A stretch of DNA of 64,000 nucleotides from JAHQVI01 sp963727575 (GCA_963727575.1 CAVSIA010000020.1:1-64000), one strand, 5' to 3'; shown: positions 29,201 to 38,037, numbered from the stretch's first letter. Translations and numbers: made by a program. Notes: generated from the letters alone by a model not told the origin.

Positions 29201-29751
29201 CACTGATCAACCGTGCGCGGCGCGCCGATGGAGAGCCGGAGATTGTCCTCGACACCCTTGTCAGCCGCGTCCGCGCACTGGCCAATACGCACAATCTGCT
29301 GACCGCGCAGAACTGGGGCCCGACCCAGTTCCTCGACGTGCTCAAGCAGGAACTGGTCGACGTCTATGGCGGGGAGCGGGTTCAGCTTCGCGGTCCCGAG
29401 CTGCGCCTGAACACACGGGCGACCCTGGCGCTCGGCATGGCGTTCCACGAGCTGGCGACCAATGCCGCCAAATACGGAGCGACCTCCGTCGCCCACGGCC
29501 GCATCAACGTGAACTGGTCGCGGCTGGACGAAGGCGACGGCGATCGGCTCGTGATTCGTTGGCGGGAGGAAGGCGGCCCGCCTTGCCAAGAGCCCAAGGA
29601 ATTGGGGTTCGGTACACGTCTGATCGACACCACGATTCGCGGCAGTCTGGGTGCGGATCTGACCATGGAATGGGAACCTGCGGGCCTCGTTTGTGTTATC
29701 GAAATACCCTATGAACGCGCGACAGTGATACATGATGATGAGCTTGCCTGA
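26245..29751 (+). CDS. CheB-CheR-PAS-HWE hybrid histidine kinase
   Basis: This 1168-residue protein has, in order: a CheB methylesterase domain (about 18-200) with Ser28 in GASAGG, QHLDPDH and GTGSDGS; a CheR methyltransferase domain (about 215-480) with VPGCSTGQEAYSIA and SCRNLLIYFD; a Glu-rich coiled coil with SNEELKSSNEEMMSMNEEL (about 650-715); two PAS domains (about 715-950); and an HWE kinase with the phospho-acceptor His975 in ELQHRVKNML and HELATNAAKYGA in the ATP-binding part. ATG 26245 is used because the coding domain begins soon after it. It overlaps the receiver gene downstream, forming a phosphorelay. Confidence 0.9.
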   Translation: MLDDFTLTRTPAEGKPLGSVPIVGVGASAGGLEAFQDLVTSMTPSLDLALVLVQHLDPDHESLLPELLAKRSKVPIVTIRDGMAVEARTIYLIPPNASLTIVEGRLRLAPFETPRGLRRPIDLFFESLAEDQGSNCASIILSGTGSDGSIGVKAIKQAGGLVFVQDPKFAKYDGMPNSAIATNAVDLVLPTPDMVGVIDEYFNRRVGIEPSIENDREFIARVAKHVRYRTGHDFEHYKQATLLRRLARRMSVLGVTAPSEYLQRLISDAREAQQLFRDLLINVTSFFRDTPIFSTLRTEAISKLVANKGPNDELRIWVPGCSTGQEAYSIAILLAEELSRTDSRPKVSIFATDIDDDALHTARLGIYPNAVAEEVPEDIFERYFANTPQGYRIAPSIRDMVRVSTHSLIKDPPFSNLDLVSCRNLLIYFDEELQSQIIPVFHYSLKPDGFLFLGNSENLGKHVRLFDEVNGPHRLFKRKPGPSRPLGRPLVPLPTAAEPTDWTLPPSSAMVAFDQRTINEAMLARHVPAHIVVNSAREVIYASGRTARFLELAQGGIRLNVLDLAKPELKNIMRGLLASSTHEAGRNKHREFVGDIDGNKVHLLLSAERLDDGTTLIVFQDKFDVTRSDDNVPMTPYTDDRSTNEYVHDLEEQLDSARQTIRTTVEELETSNEELKSSNEEMMSMNEELQSANEELSTINEELQNKVAELADVNGDLRNLIESTEIATIFLDPELKLRSFTPESCRYFRFVDHDRGRPFRDIKTDLDGSALFAACNRVLADRQSEQIETQTADGSAELLARVVPYRTDAGQIDGVVLTLTPVTELRRYARRLKAAEATATQRLNEIEELYRVAPQAMAVMDRDLRYIRVNKQLADINGISADAHIGRTIPEIIPKFGAKVIEPVRRVFETGETLLSVEIVGETHADPGNPKTWEVDWYPLYRGDEIHAVGVNVRDVTKHKQLELELRRLMRELQHRVKNMLGNVMALINRARRADGEPEIVLDTLVSRVRALANTHNLLTAQNWGPTQFLDVLKQELVDVYGGERVQLRGPELRLNTRATLALGMAFHELATNAAKYGATSVAHGRINVNWSRLDEGDGDRLVIRWREEGGPPCQEPKELGFGTRLIDTTIRGSLGADLTMEWEPAGLVCVIEIPYERATVIHDDELA

Positions 29752-30121
29752 CCTTTCTCGCTATAAGGCCCTCTATCTCGAGGACGAAGCCCTGATCGCT
29801 ATGGACGGCGAGGAAATTCTGCGCTCCATGGGCATCGGCGAAGTCCATGTGGCCTATACGGTGAGCGATGCGGTCCAGGCCGCAAGCAGAACGAAATTCG
29901 ATCTCGCGCTGTTGGATGTCAATCTTGGCGATGGCCAAAGCAGCGTGAAATTTGCCGAAGACCTGATCAGAGGGGGAACGCTCGTCGTTTTCGCGAGCGG
30001 CTACAACCCCTCAGAAGGACTTGTGGCGAATCTCCGTGTGCCCCTCGTGGTCAAGCCCTTCGACGAGAACGCAATCCGTTCCGCCTTCGCCGCGGCGCTC
30101 GACCGCCGCGACAAATCCTAA
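29732..30121 (+). CDS. Single-domain response regulator receiver
   Basis: This 129-residue receiver has the acidic pocket ALYLEDEALIA, phospho-acceptor Asp62 in LLDVNLGDG, Ser in VVFASGYN and Lys in LVVKPFD. There is no output domain. It overlaps the kinase stop by 20 bases (three ATG codons in a row at 29732-29740 leave the exact start open), so it is the direct phosphorylation target of the HWE kinase. Such lone receivers often feed general stress or behavioural pathways in alphaproteobacteria. Confidence 0.88.
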   Translation: MMMSLPDLSRYKALYLEDEALIAMDGEEILRSMGIGEVHVAYTVSDAVQAASRTKFDLALLDVNLGDGQSSVKFAEDLIRGGTLVVFASGYNPSEGLVANLRVPLVVKPFDENAIRSAFAAALDRRDKS

Positions 30122-30208
30122 GGTTCCAGCGAAATTCGTCCGTCTACAAACGCAGTCGGCCGATCGGCCGCCACCGGACCTTGCGGGGCTCCCGCTCGGG
30201 ACGCTGCG

Positions 30209-30667
30209 TCAGCCGAACATGCGGGCGAATAAGCCCTTTTTCGGCTGGGGCGGCGGCGGCATCTTCGCCGCGGCGTCCTTCATAACGCCGGCCAGGGTGC
30301 CATAGGTCGCAACCCATGCGTCCTTGACCGGCGGCGTGAACGCCTCTCCCAACCCCTTGTCGAGGGTCCAGATCAGCGCCTCGCCGACCTTGTCGTAATG
30401 CGCGTCCTTCACGCCGTAATTGACATGCCGCTTACCGAGATCCTCCACGGCCGGGATGATCGTCTCGACGCGGTGCAGATTGGAAACGGCCGTAGTCAGC
30501 ATTTGCAGCAGCTTGTCGCGCTGGGAGCTGATGTCCGTGGGGAACATCGGGCGCACTTCCGGCGCGATTTCGAACAGCCGCGCATAGAACATATCGCCCG
30601 CCTGGGTGGCGATCGGCTCGACCTTCGCGAAACTGTCCTGTACGAGTTTGACCTGATCGGGTGTCAT
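30209..30667 (-). CDS. Bacterial haemoglobin-like globin
   Basis: This 152-residue protein is a single-domain globin of the flavohaemoglobin/Vgb type. It starts MTPDQVKLVQDSFAKVEPIA, has MFYARLFEIAPEVRPMFP with the conserved Phe and Pro of the CD region, and a proximal-His segment GKRHVNYGVKDAHYDKVGEAL. The C-terminus adds a Pro-rich tail and KKGLFARMFG. The start at ATG 30667 is preferred over an upstream extension that adds unrelated residues. It is encoded downstream of and in line with the cytochrome operon, so a role in NO or oxygen handling is plausible but inferred. Confidence 0.88.
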   Translation of the reverse strand: MTPDQVKLVQDSFAKVEPIATQAGDMFYARLFEIAPEVRPMFPTDISSQRDKLLQMLTTAVSNLHRVETIIPAVEDLGKRHVNYGVKDAHYDKVGEALIWTLDKGLGEAFTPPVKDAWVATYGTLAGVMKDAAAKMPPPPQPKKGLFARMFG

Positions 30668-30802
30668 TGCTCTGTCTCCATTGTCCTGGCTCCATACCGG
30701 CACGCCGCCCGCCGAAAAAGCGGACCCGCCTGCCATTGCCACCCTGTTATGTTCCGCTCCCTGATCGTCTTGTCTTTGACTGGATCGCGCCGGCCGCCGC
30801 CT

Positions 30803-31396
30803 CTATTCGGCGACCGGAATGCGGATCACCACCGCTCCCATCACATCGCCCAGCTTGAAGTCGCTTTTCGGCGTGTCCGTATGGCCGTTGTGGCAACTTA
30901 CGCAGGCCTCGGCGACAGCGGTGTCGGCATAGACGGCGGTGAAGTATTTCTTCCCGCCCAACTCCTCGTCGCCGTAATAGTTCTCGCCCTTGTGCTGCGC
31001 GACGAAGGCGAGGCCGGTCTTCTCGACCTCCGTACGCGGCGCATTCTGCTTGTTGATCGGCCAGAGCGATTGCAGCGAGTAGCTGAACTTCTCGGTCTTC
31101 TCCGCGGCGAGCTCGGCGCCAAAGCGGAACATCTGCGCGGGCAGCGGCAGCGCCTTCTCGTCGACGAAATGCTCGCTTGCCTTGATCACCTTGTCCTGCA
31201 CCATCAGCCGGTTGACGACCTGCTTGGTGTAGACGGTGCGGTCGGCCGACATCACCGTATGCAGCATGTCGGCAACGTCCTTAGGCTGAATACCTGCCGG
31301 CTCGCTCGAGCCGAAGAATCCCATCGTGCCGAATGCGATCATCGGGACGCCGACAAGCGCGGCGACCTGTTTGGCAATTTGTTTTCGTTCCATCAT
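30803..31396 (-). CDS. DUF3365-type c-type cytochrome
   Basis: This protein of about 197 residues starts at ATG 31396 or 31393 behind AGGAG. It has an N-terminal hydrophobic segment (VAALVGVPMIAFGTMGFFG) that could be a signal or anchor, and one haem c site CVSCH near residue 162. The body (SADRTVYTKQVVNRLM; SLWPINKQNAPRTEVEKTGLAFV) fits the DUF3365/Tll0287-like haem PAS fold family. In related proteins this fold acts as a periplasmic redox or gas sensor. It is the third gene of the cytochrome operon, 58 bases after the multihaem gene. Confidence 0.8.
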   Translation of the reverse strand: MMERKQIAKQVAALVGVPMIAFGTMGFFGSSEPAGIQPKDVADMLHTVMSADRTVYTKQVVNRLMVQDKVIKASEHFVDEKALPLPAQMFRFGAELAAEKTEKFSYSLQSLWPINKQNAPRTEVEKTGLAFVAQHKGENYYGDEELGGKKYFTAVYADTAVAEACVSCHNGHTDTPKSDFKLGDVMGAVVIRIPVAE

Positions 31397-31454
31397 GCTC
31401 CTGTGTCCTTCTCCTCTGGTGATCCGAAATGGTGCGCACCGCGCGTGGCCTCGA

Positions 31455-32855
31455 TCATTTGGCCCGCTTCTCTTTGATGCGCTTGACGACCCAGTCGATG
31501 CTCTGCACATGGACCGAGGGGCGTAGGGTGAAATTGCTGGCGACGACGCGGCGGTCGGCGAGGCTGTCGAGTGAGAATTGCAGCCCGTGACAGGACAGGC
31601 AGACCGGGCGCACCATCTTCTCGTTCGGCCGCAGCGTTTCGTTCTGATTGTGCGTCACCGCGACGCTCCGCGTGCCGTATTCGTCCTGCGATTCCAGCTT
31701 CGGCATGTGGCAGGTCGCGCAGGTAACGCCGCTGCCTTTCTCGGCTTCGCCGCGCAGCTCCGCGAGCCAGGCCTCCTGATGCGGTGAGCCCTGATAGGCT
31801 TTGGTGTGCTCGTCGGCATGACAGGCGGTACACGCCTCGACCTGCGCTTTGACGACGTCGAAACGATGTGCGCCATGGCAGGTCGTGCAGGTCAGCTCGG
31901 TCCCGCTTGCCGTCTTGTGCATCGGCAGCCGCGCAAGCTCGGGGCGCATCGGGCCGAGCGGCTCGTCCTTGAACAGGCCGCCGAGGCCGGAATGTGCGAC
32001 CGGCATGCCATCCTTCAGTCGCATGCCGTGCTTGCCTTCGGTGAATGTCCTCGATTCGGCGGCGTGGCAGCTCGCGCAGATCTTCACGCCGGGGTTGTCC
32101 GTCCACGGCGCTTCCTTGCCCAGCACGTCCTTCGGCGCGTGGCAGCCCTTGCAGTTCACGCCCTTGAGCGCGTGCGTGGTGTCGCGCCAGTCGGCAAGAA
32201 GCGCCCGATCCTTCAGCTTGTCCGCCGGAGCGTCGGTTGCCTCGATGGTGAGCGGGGCGGCGGGTTTGGCGCTCGGCGCTGGCGCCTCCGGCCAGGAGAT
32301 GACGGTCGGCACCTTGATGTGCGGCTCGCCGATGTGTGCGGCCAGGAAGTCCTGGTAAAGGGCGCGGTTGTCATGGAAGTTGTGACAGCCGGCGGCGGTG
32401 CAGCCGTCGAAAGGCAGGCCCCTGTGGCTGACGCGGTCCTTGCCGATGTCCTGGTGGCATAAGGCGCAATAGTCGCCCGGCAGCGTCAGCCCCATCGCGC
32501 CGGTCAGCTCCGGCTGGTGCTCGCGGTGGCAGGTGACGCAGAGTGTGGCGTTGAGCTTGGCGAGGCGGTCGGCATTGCGCGGGTCGGCGAATTTCTTCGC
32601 CGGATGGGAGTCGTTCGCCTGCTTGAGCTCCGCGCCATGGCAGCCGGCGCATGCCTTCTGCATCGCCGCCTCGCCGCCGAACGGTTGATGGCAGGCATTG
32701 CAGCCCAGCTCGATCTGATGATGGCCGCTTGTGGTCTTGCCGATCAGGAGTTGGGGCCGGATCGGGCCGCCATAGACCATTGCGCCGGTCAGCGCCGCGC
32801 TGCTCGCGGTTGCGAGGCCGAACCAGAGGAGCCAGAGCTTGCGTTTGAGCGTCAT
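31455..32855 (-). CDS. Undecahaem c-type cytochrome
   Basis: This 466-residue exported protein has an N-terminal membrane/signal segment (LWLLWFGLATASSAALTGAMVY). Ten CxxCH sites are visible: CNACH, CAGCH, CVTCH, CALCH, CKGCH, CASCH, CTTCH, CTACH, CATCH and CLSCH. There is also one unusual Cx4CH site, CTAAGCH. Many extra His could be distal ligands. No CxxCK site of nitrite reductases is present. It starts 9 bases after the flavocytochrome gene. Together they should move electrons from a cytoplasmic flavin across the membrane to a periplasmic haem chain. The terminal acceptor is unknown. Confidence 0.9.
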   Translation of the reverse strand: MTLKRKLWLLWFGLATASSAALTGAMVYGGPIRPQLLIGKTTSGHHQIELGCNACHQPFGGEAAMQKACAGCHGAELKQANDSHPAKKFADPRNADRLAKLNATLCVTCHREHQPELTGAMGLTLPGDYCALCHQDIGKDRVSHRGLPFDGCTAAGCHNFHDNRALYQDFLAAHIGEPHIKVPTVISWPEAPAPSAKPAAPLTIEATDAPADKLKDRALLADWRDTTHALKGVNCKGCHAPKDVLGKEAPWTDNPGVKICASCHAAESRTFTEGKHGMRLKDGMPVAHSGLGGLFKDEPLGPMRPELARLPMHKTASGTELTCTTCHGAHRFDVVKAQVEACTACHADEHTKAYQGSPHQEAWLAELRGEAEKGSGVTCATCHMPKLESQDEYGTRSVAVTHNQNETLRPNEKMVRPVCLSCHGLQFSLDSLADRRVVASNFTLRPSVHVQSIDWVVKRIKEKRAK

Positions 32856-32864
32856 CCCGGCCTC

Positions 32865-34896
32865 CTAATAAAAGTAGACCGAGAGGATGTGGAAGGCGAG
32901 CAGCACCGGCAGCGGCCAGAAGGCGAGGATGTGCAGCCACGTGGGAATGCGCCGCGGCGGGGTCGCCGCGCCGCGCATCGGCCCATTGAGGAGGCGGTGC
33001 TCGATGGCCATCATACCACCGGCGAGGGCGCCGAGAAGCGCGATGCTCAAAAAGCTGATCATCAGCCAACGGTTGAAATTATGACCGAGCCGGAAGCCGG
33101 TATGGATGAAGAGCGCGGCGACCGCGGCGCAGCCGACGCTCACATGGACGGCGCGCCAACCTTCGAACCCGCCGAACGACAGGCGGCGAACGCGTTTGCG
33201 CAGCGACAGCAGGGCCGCAATCGCTGACAACCCCAGCAGCGTGAAACCGCTGACCTGTTTCCAATAGCCGTCACGCCACAGCACGTCGATCCCGCTTCCG
33301 GTCTGGACTGATGTCGCATAGGGCGACGCGGGCAGCCCGATGGTCAGCAGGGCGCCGATCAGCGTCAACACAGAGAGCGCCAGGATTGGACGGAACCAGC
33401 CGATGGGCTTATGCGTGACGGGCTTATCCGTCAGCAATTGCTCGATGAGCGGCCGGCATGTTCCGCACACGGTCGATGCGCCGGTCTCGCGCTTGACGTC
33501 GCCCAGGGAGCGGCAGCCGAGAGCGATCGCGTCGCCGATCCGCCCGCGCGTTACACCCGTGCAGTTGCAAATGGTCGCGGCGGCAGGCCATTCGGTGACC
33601 GAGTTCGGCGTTTCATCGCTCCACAGCCGCCCTTCGTTGCGAAAGCGGCGAAGCTGCCACGGCCAGATCCGGCGCTTTTCCTTCACCGCCTGCTGCGCGC
33701 GGTTGGCGTCCGCATAGGCACCGACGGCAATCGCGCCGACCAGGCAGCCGCGCTGGAGCACGAGCAGAACGTAAAGACCTTGCCCCCGGTCTTCATAGAT
33801 CTGGGTACGGATGTCCTGCCGCTGATCGAGCTGGTCGACGTCGCCGACGCTGAAGATGTCGACGCCGACGACCTTCAGGCGCGTTGCCGGGACCGAGGCG
33901 ACATAGCGCGCCTCCTCGGCCGCGATCGCGGCCGCCGCGGTCTCCGCCTGTTCGAGACCGGGGCCGACGAGACCGAAAATCGTGCCTTCGAATTCGGCAC
34001 ACTCGCCGACGGCGAAAATGTCCGGATCGGTGCTGCGCATCTGCGCGTCGACCTTGATGCCGCGCCCCACGGCAAGGCCGGCGTCGCGCGCCATCTCCAT
34101 GTTGGCGCGGATGCCGGTGCAGATGACGACGCTGTCGCAGGGAATGCGCTCGCCATCTGCAAGCGTGACGGCCTCGACGACGGCGTCGCCGTCGATCGAT
34201 TTGACCGCGACGCCGGCGCGGACGCTCATGCCGAGCGCTTCGATCTTCTCGGCAAGCAACAGGCCGCCCGTGTGATCGAGCTGGCGGGCCATCAGATGAC
34301 GTTCGTGTTCGACCACCGTGATATGCGCGCCGCGGCTTGCCAGGCCGCGCGCGGCTTCAAGGCCGAGCAGGCCGCCGCCGATGACCACGGCGCTGCGCGA
34401 GCGGAAGGAGCGGCGCCATCAGCCGTTCGGCGTCGTCGAGATTGCGGAATGCGTAAACGCCGGGCGCGTTCCTTCCGGGGATCGGGGGGACATGCGGCCG
34501 GGAGCCGGTGCAGATCACCAGCTTGTCGTAGCGCCAGCTCCTGCCGTAGCGGCCGGTGACGGTCTTTGCCGCGCGGTCGATGTCGACGATGCTGTGACCG
34601 GAATAGACCGTGACGTTGCTGCCATGCGGAAAGGTCATCGGCTGATAGATCTGGCCGAGTTGAACGTCGCCGGCGAGGAACGGCGTCAGTTTCACGCGAT
34701 TATAGGGCTGCCAGCGCTCCGCATTGAAGAGAATGACGGCGATGCCGCGGCGCGCAAGCTCCTGCGTCACGCGGATGCCGGCGGGGCCGCCGCCGATGAC
34801 GATGACGGGGTCGCGATCCGCAAAGGCGATGTCCGGTTCGCCGACCATGGCATCGCCGGAGAGGGACGGCATCTTTATCGTCTGTACAACCCCCAT
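32865..34896 (-). pseudogene. FAD/[2Fe-2S]/cytochrome b fusion oxidoreductase, single-base frameshift
   Basis: From ATG 34896 the first part is a NirB-like FAD and NAD(P) oxidoreductase (VIVIGGGPAGIRVTQELARRG; GSRPHVPPIPG). At about 34411-34417 one extra base breaks the frame. The second NAD(P) motif VVIGGGLLGLEAARGL and the rest continue in the next frame. A BFD-like [2Fe-2S] domain follows (ICNCTGVTRGRI ... VCGTCRPL), then at least five membrane segments with His in AVHVSVG, FIHTGFRLGH, LHILAF and AFHILS as possible haem b ligands. Corrected length is about 675 residues. This domain order was not one I recognise as characterised. Confidence 0.82.
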
Positions 34897-35320
34897 CGCA
34901 TATCCCTGGCGGCCGACCCGAGCCCGGTGAACAGGGCCTGGTTTCGCCAAAAAAAAGCGCCCGCGCTACGGCATGAGAGCCGTAAGCGCAAGGCGCCATT
35001 GCCTGCGAACCGCTGGCCGCATTCCTCAACCACGCATCTTTGCGTCTGCCGGTTCAGGGCTGCGGGACAGCAACCATGTCAACGGGATCCATCAAGCAAG
35101 CGCCGTGCCAAATTGGCGGCGAGCGCGCTCTGCCAAGGAAGGCCGGGATTGTTGACGGAGGGGAGGCCGCGGGCGGCGAGCCGTGCGAGCGTATTTTGCA
35201 TAACGCGGCGGCAGATCGCGCTTGCCGATTGCAATATTGATGGGCAGCCCGGCGTGGGCGGGGCCGGCGTCAGGGCGCGGTCCCGTCCCCACTCCGGTTC
35301 GGTCGGTGGTGCCGCGGCGC
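34897..35320. other. Intergenic stretch upstream of the cytochrome operon
   Basis: No gene is supported. The segment separates two leftward transcription units and should contain the promoter of the flavocytochrome operon. I looked for riboswitch-like structure and NO- or FNR-type palindromes and found nothing convincing by eye. Confidence 0.4.
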
Positions 35321-36622
35321 TCAGGCGGCGTCGTCGATCCGCAGATGCTGCGACTTTTCCAGCATTGCGCAAGCGGCAGCTCGGAAGAGCCGGCCGTCTC
35401 CTGTGACCAGAAACAGCACCAGCCGGTCGCGGCCCTTCGTCAGATGCTCCCAGGGCACCGCCGCGCGGCCATCGAAGGTCGCTGCCTTGCCGGCCTCGCA
35501 GGGCTCCTGAAAATTGGCTTGCGCGATGAACCGGAAGGATGGCCGCAGGGACGACGGCCTGGTGGCGAAGACCAGCCCGATCGCCGGTCGCACCAGATGG
35601 TCGGGGAGACGCACCACGCCGCCATAGGACGCGTGGAACCCATCCCAGTCGAGCCGGTCGAAGCCGCCTTCAAGGCGATGCCACAGGCCGACAAAGGGCA
35701 GGAATGGCCGGATCGCTCCGATGAAACGGCTGGACAGGTCCGCCGCCGGGCCAAGTGCGCCGGCCGTCGGCAACGGCATCGGAAGTGTATCGGAGGACGC
35801 GCTGCCTATGAGCGAAAGAAGCCGCGGCAACGGGAAGCTGATCTGGAGGCTCTCTTTGTAAGCCGCGATTTCGGCGCGGGCCTCCAGCAAGCGGCGATGG
35901 GCGTCGCCTTCGCCTGGCAAGGCGTTCGAGCCGTCCGTCCAATTGACGTATTCGCAAATCGGCGGCTTGCCGATCAATTCGTCGTCCCAGTCGTGGTCTT
36001 TCAGGACGGACAGCAGAAAATGATAGTCTTCGAGCCGTTGCAGATGCTCGGGAACGCGAATGTCGGTTGCGGCGTCTCGGCGGACGAGAAAGCTATGGAT
36101 CGGGTAAATATTCCGCTTGAAGAATTCGTATTTGTGTTTCGAAACCGGGAATGGCCGCTTGGCCGGACAGGCGCCACCAGGGCTGCCGGGATCGATGTCG
36201 GCAATGGTGGCGGCGCCGAACGCCGCGACGTGCCCCGACCGCCTGATCCGCTCGACAAGGTCGCAATAGGCGTTGGGGTAAAGGATGTCGTCGTAATCGA
36301 GGAAGCCGATATAGTCGCCCGTGGCGGCCTCGAGACCGGCATTCAGAAGCCTGGCGCGGTGATCCCCGTCCGGCAATCCGCGCAGGTTGACGATCTCGAC
36401 CGCGCGCGCCTCGGGACGCCACGGCAGCCGATCGGCGACTTTGCGGACCTCCGCCTCCGCGGCGTCATCGAAATCCTGGAGCACGACGATCGGCGCGAGG
36501 AACGGATGCCGCTGTCCGCAAAGCGACAGCAAAGCGAGTTCGAGACGGTCCAGCTTCTCCGGCTTATGCAGGCGCAGGATCGTCGAGACATAGTCGCCGC
36601 CCGTTTCGTCTTGACCGTCCAT
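35321..36622 (-). CDS. Glycosyltransferase, GT-A type
   Basis: This 433-residue protein starts at ATG 36622. Residues 15-190 form a family-2-like nucleotide-sugar-binding fold with the acidic metal-binding motif GFLDYDDILYPN and an RLLNAGLEAATGDY lead. The C-terminal 200 residues (from about SFPLPRLLSLIG) are not part of the standard fold and may bind the acceptor. It is 4 bases downstream of a second glycosyltransferase gene, so both probably act on the same cell-surface glycan. Donor and acceptor are unknown. Confidence 0.82.
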   Translation of the reverse strand: MDGQDETGGDYVSTILRLHKPEKLDRLELALLSLCGQRHPFLAPIVVLQDFDDAAEAEVRKVADRLPWRPEARAVEIVNLRGLPDGDHRARLLNAGLEAATGDYIGFLDYDDILYPNAYCDLVERIRRSGHVAAFGAATIADIDPGSPGGACPAKRPFPVSKHKYEFFKRNIYPIHSFLVRRDAATDIRVPEHLQRLEDYHFLLSVLKDHDWDDELIGKPPICEYVNWTDGSNALPGEGDAHRRLLEARAEIAAYKESLQISFPLPRLLSLIGSASSDTLPMPLPTAGALGPAADLSSRFIGAIRPFLPFVGLWHRLEGGFDRLDWDGFHASYGGVVRLPDHLVRPAIGLVFATRPSSLRPSFRFIAQANFQEPCEAGKAATFDGRAAVPWEHLTKGRDRLVLFLVTGDGRLFRAAACAMLEKSQHLRIDDAA

Positions 36623-36626
36623 TGTC

Positions 36627-37475
36627 TCAGCTCCAGCGGAACGGCGCGAAGCCGAAGAAATGCGTGAAATCGGCGATATCCGGGTTGGGCGCCTCTGGTA
36701 GCGAGGCTCCTGGCTTGGAGCCGGTCCGTACCGCGTCGTCGGAGACATCCGAAAGCATGTCGGTCAGCAGTTTCGTCAGCCGGAGCGGAGGGGCGCCGGT
36801 CATCCATCGGGAGAGCAGCCGTTTCATGGACAGCGCCATATGCCAGCGGGCGACGGGATTTTGCGGGCGGCGCCGGACATCCCGGAAGAAAAAAGCATCG
36901 CCGGCGAGCACGCAGGCCGCGCCGTCCGCCCTCGCGCGCCAGGAATAGTCGACATCCTCGCAATACATGAAGAACCCGTCATCGAAGCCGCCGATCTCCC
37001 TGTGAAGCCGTTGCGGGATCATCAGGCAGGCGGCGGCGCACCACGGCGTCTTGAGCGTGGCGGGATCGTAGATTTTCGGATGCTCGTTCGGAAACTGGCG
37101 CGCTTCGACGAGCGCGAAATCGTCATGCGCCGCGCATTGGGCCAGGAGCGCCCGCAGCGCCTCCGGGTGCAGGAAGCCGTCGGGGTGGAGGGCGAGATAG
37201 TGGCTGGCATTTTCGGCGAATGCCCGTGCCATCATACGGTTATGCGCGGGGCCGAAGCCGAGATTTCCGTCGTGGGGGAGAAGGTCGGCGGGAAGGGCGT
37301 CGGCGATGATCTTCGCAAATGTGGCTTTGCCTTCGCGTCCGGAATTGTCGATTGCCAGGAGCGTTACGGCGACGCCGGCAAGGTCTGCTGCGGTGCGTAT
37401 GGAGTTGACCAGGCGGCGAAGATCGGATTGCGGCGTTTCGTACATCACGACACCGCACACGATCGGGGCGCTCAT
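36627..37475 (-). CDS. Glycosyltransferase family 2, rhamnosyltransferase-like
   Basis: This 282-residue protein starts at ATG 37475 (MSAPIVCGVVMYETP). It shows a GT2 pattern close to dTDP-rhamnosyl transferases: NLGFGPAHNRMMARAF, HPDGFLHPEALRALL, WCAAACLMI and the ED(x)DY-type motif YCEDVDYSWRARADG with catalytic acids. The C-terminus extends about 40 residues past the fold. It is 4 bases ahead of the other glycosyltransferase. There are no transport or polymerase genes nearby, so the glycan cannot be named. Confidence 0.88.
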   Translation of the reverse strand: MSAPIVCGVVMYETPQSDLRRLVNSIRTAADLAGVAVTLLAIDNSGREGKATFAKIIADALPADLLPHDGNLGFGPAHNRMMARAFAENASHYLALHPDGFLHPEALRALLAQCAAHDDFALVEARQFPNEHPKIYDPATLKTPWCAAACLMIPQRLHREIGGFDDGFFMYCEDVDYSWRARADGAACVLAGDAFFFRDVRRRPQNPVARWHMALSMKRLLSRWMTGAPPLRLTKLLTDMLSDVSDDAVRTGSKPGASLPEAPNPDIADFTHFFGFAPFRWS

Positions 37476-38037
37476 CGGGCAATCTCCTACTTGAAATAGC
37501 GCCGAACCCGGCAACTGGAACTCTCATCCGCAGCCCTATCATCTGCAATCCAAGGTTGCAATATAGCGATTTGCGGATGTGAGAAGCGGTGGAAAACCAA
37601 GCGCGCGCGGCTCAGGCCGAAGTGCCGTCCGATCGAAGGGGGCGAATTCATGCCCTACGCTTCGCCACAGCCCTCGGAGGCCGGGGCTCCCCCTTCGTAG
37701 GTGTCGACATCGAGTAGTTATCAGGTCAATCGCGAGCGTAATCTTGCATACCGACAGGCGAGAATCAGCATGAATTCGATTCATGCAAAGGTAGCGCGAG
37801 CTTTCGAAAGCCATTACTTTGGAAATATTCCTATAGGTAAACAATTTTCGTTTAATATTTTATACACTATCGATATCGGTAAAAAATAACGCCTGTTCAG
37901 GTATTTGTGGGCACCAATCGATTCTCATCGCCCCCGCGAAATGCGTTCGAAGTACGGCAACTTTCAGTATAATTGCTCAATTCTGCCTTATTTTGTAATT
38001 AAAAACGCAAAAATTTCACTCGCGTTCGGGGGGAGCG
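37476..38037. other. AT-rich intergenic region before the TAXI gene pair
   Basis: No gene is supported in 562 bases. From about 37780 to 38030 the sequence becomes strongly AT-rich (for example TTTAATATTTTATACAC near 37850), unlike the flanks. It separates the divergent glycosyltransferase and TAXI units and likely carries the promoters of both. The composition could mark a past insertion or a nucleoid-protein-bound region. Confidence 0.45.

Noticed and set aside
33411..34559. Open frame on the plus strand over the flavocytochrome gene
   Set aside because: The minus strand has clear FAD, NAD(P), [2Fe-2S] and membrane features. The plus frame is a shadow.
34897..35320. Possible riboswitch or FNR-type site ahead of the cytochrome operon
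   Set aside because: No conserved riboswitch core or symmetric site could be found by eye, so nothing was annotated.
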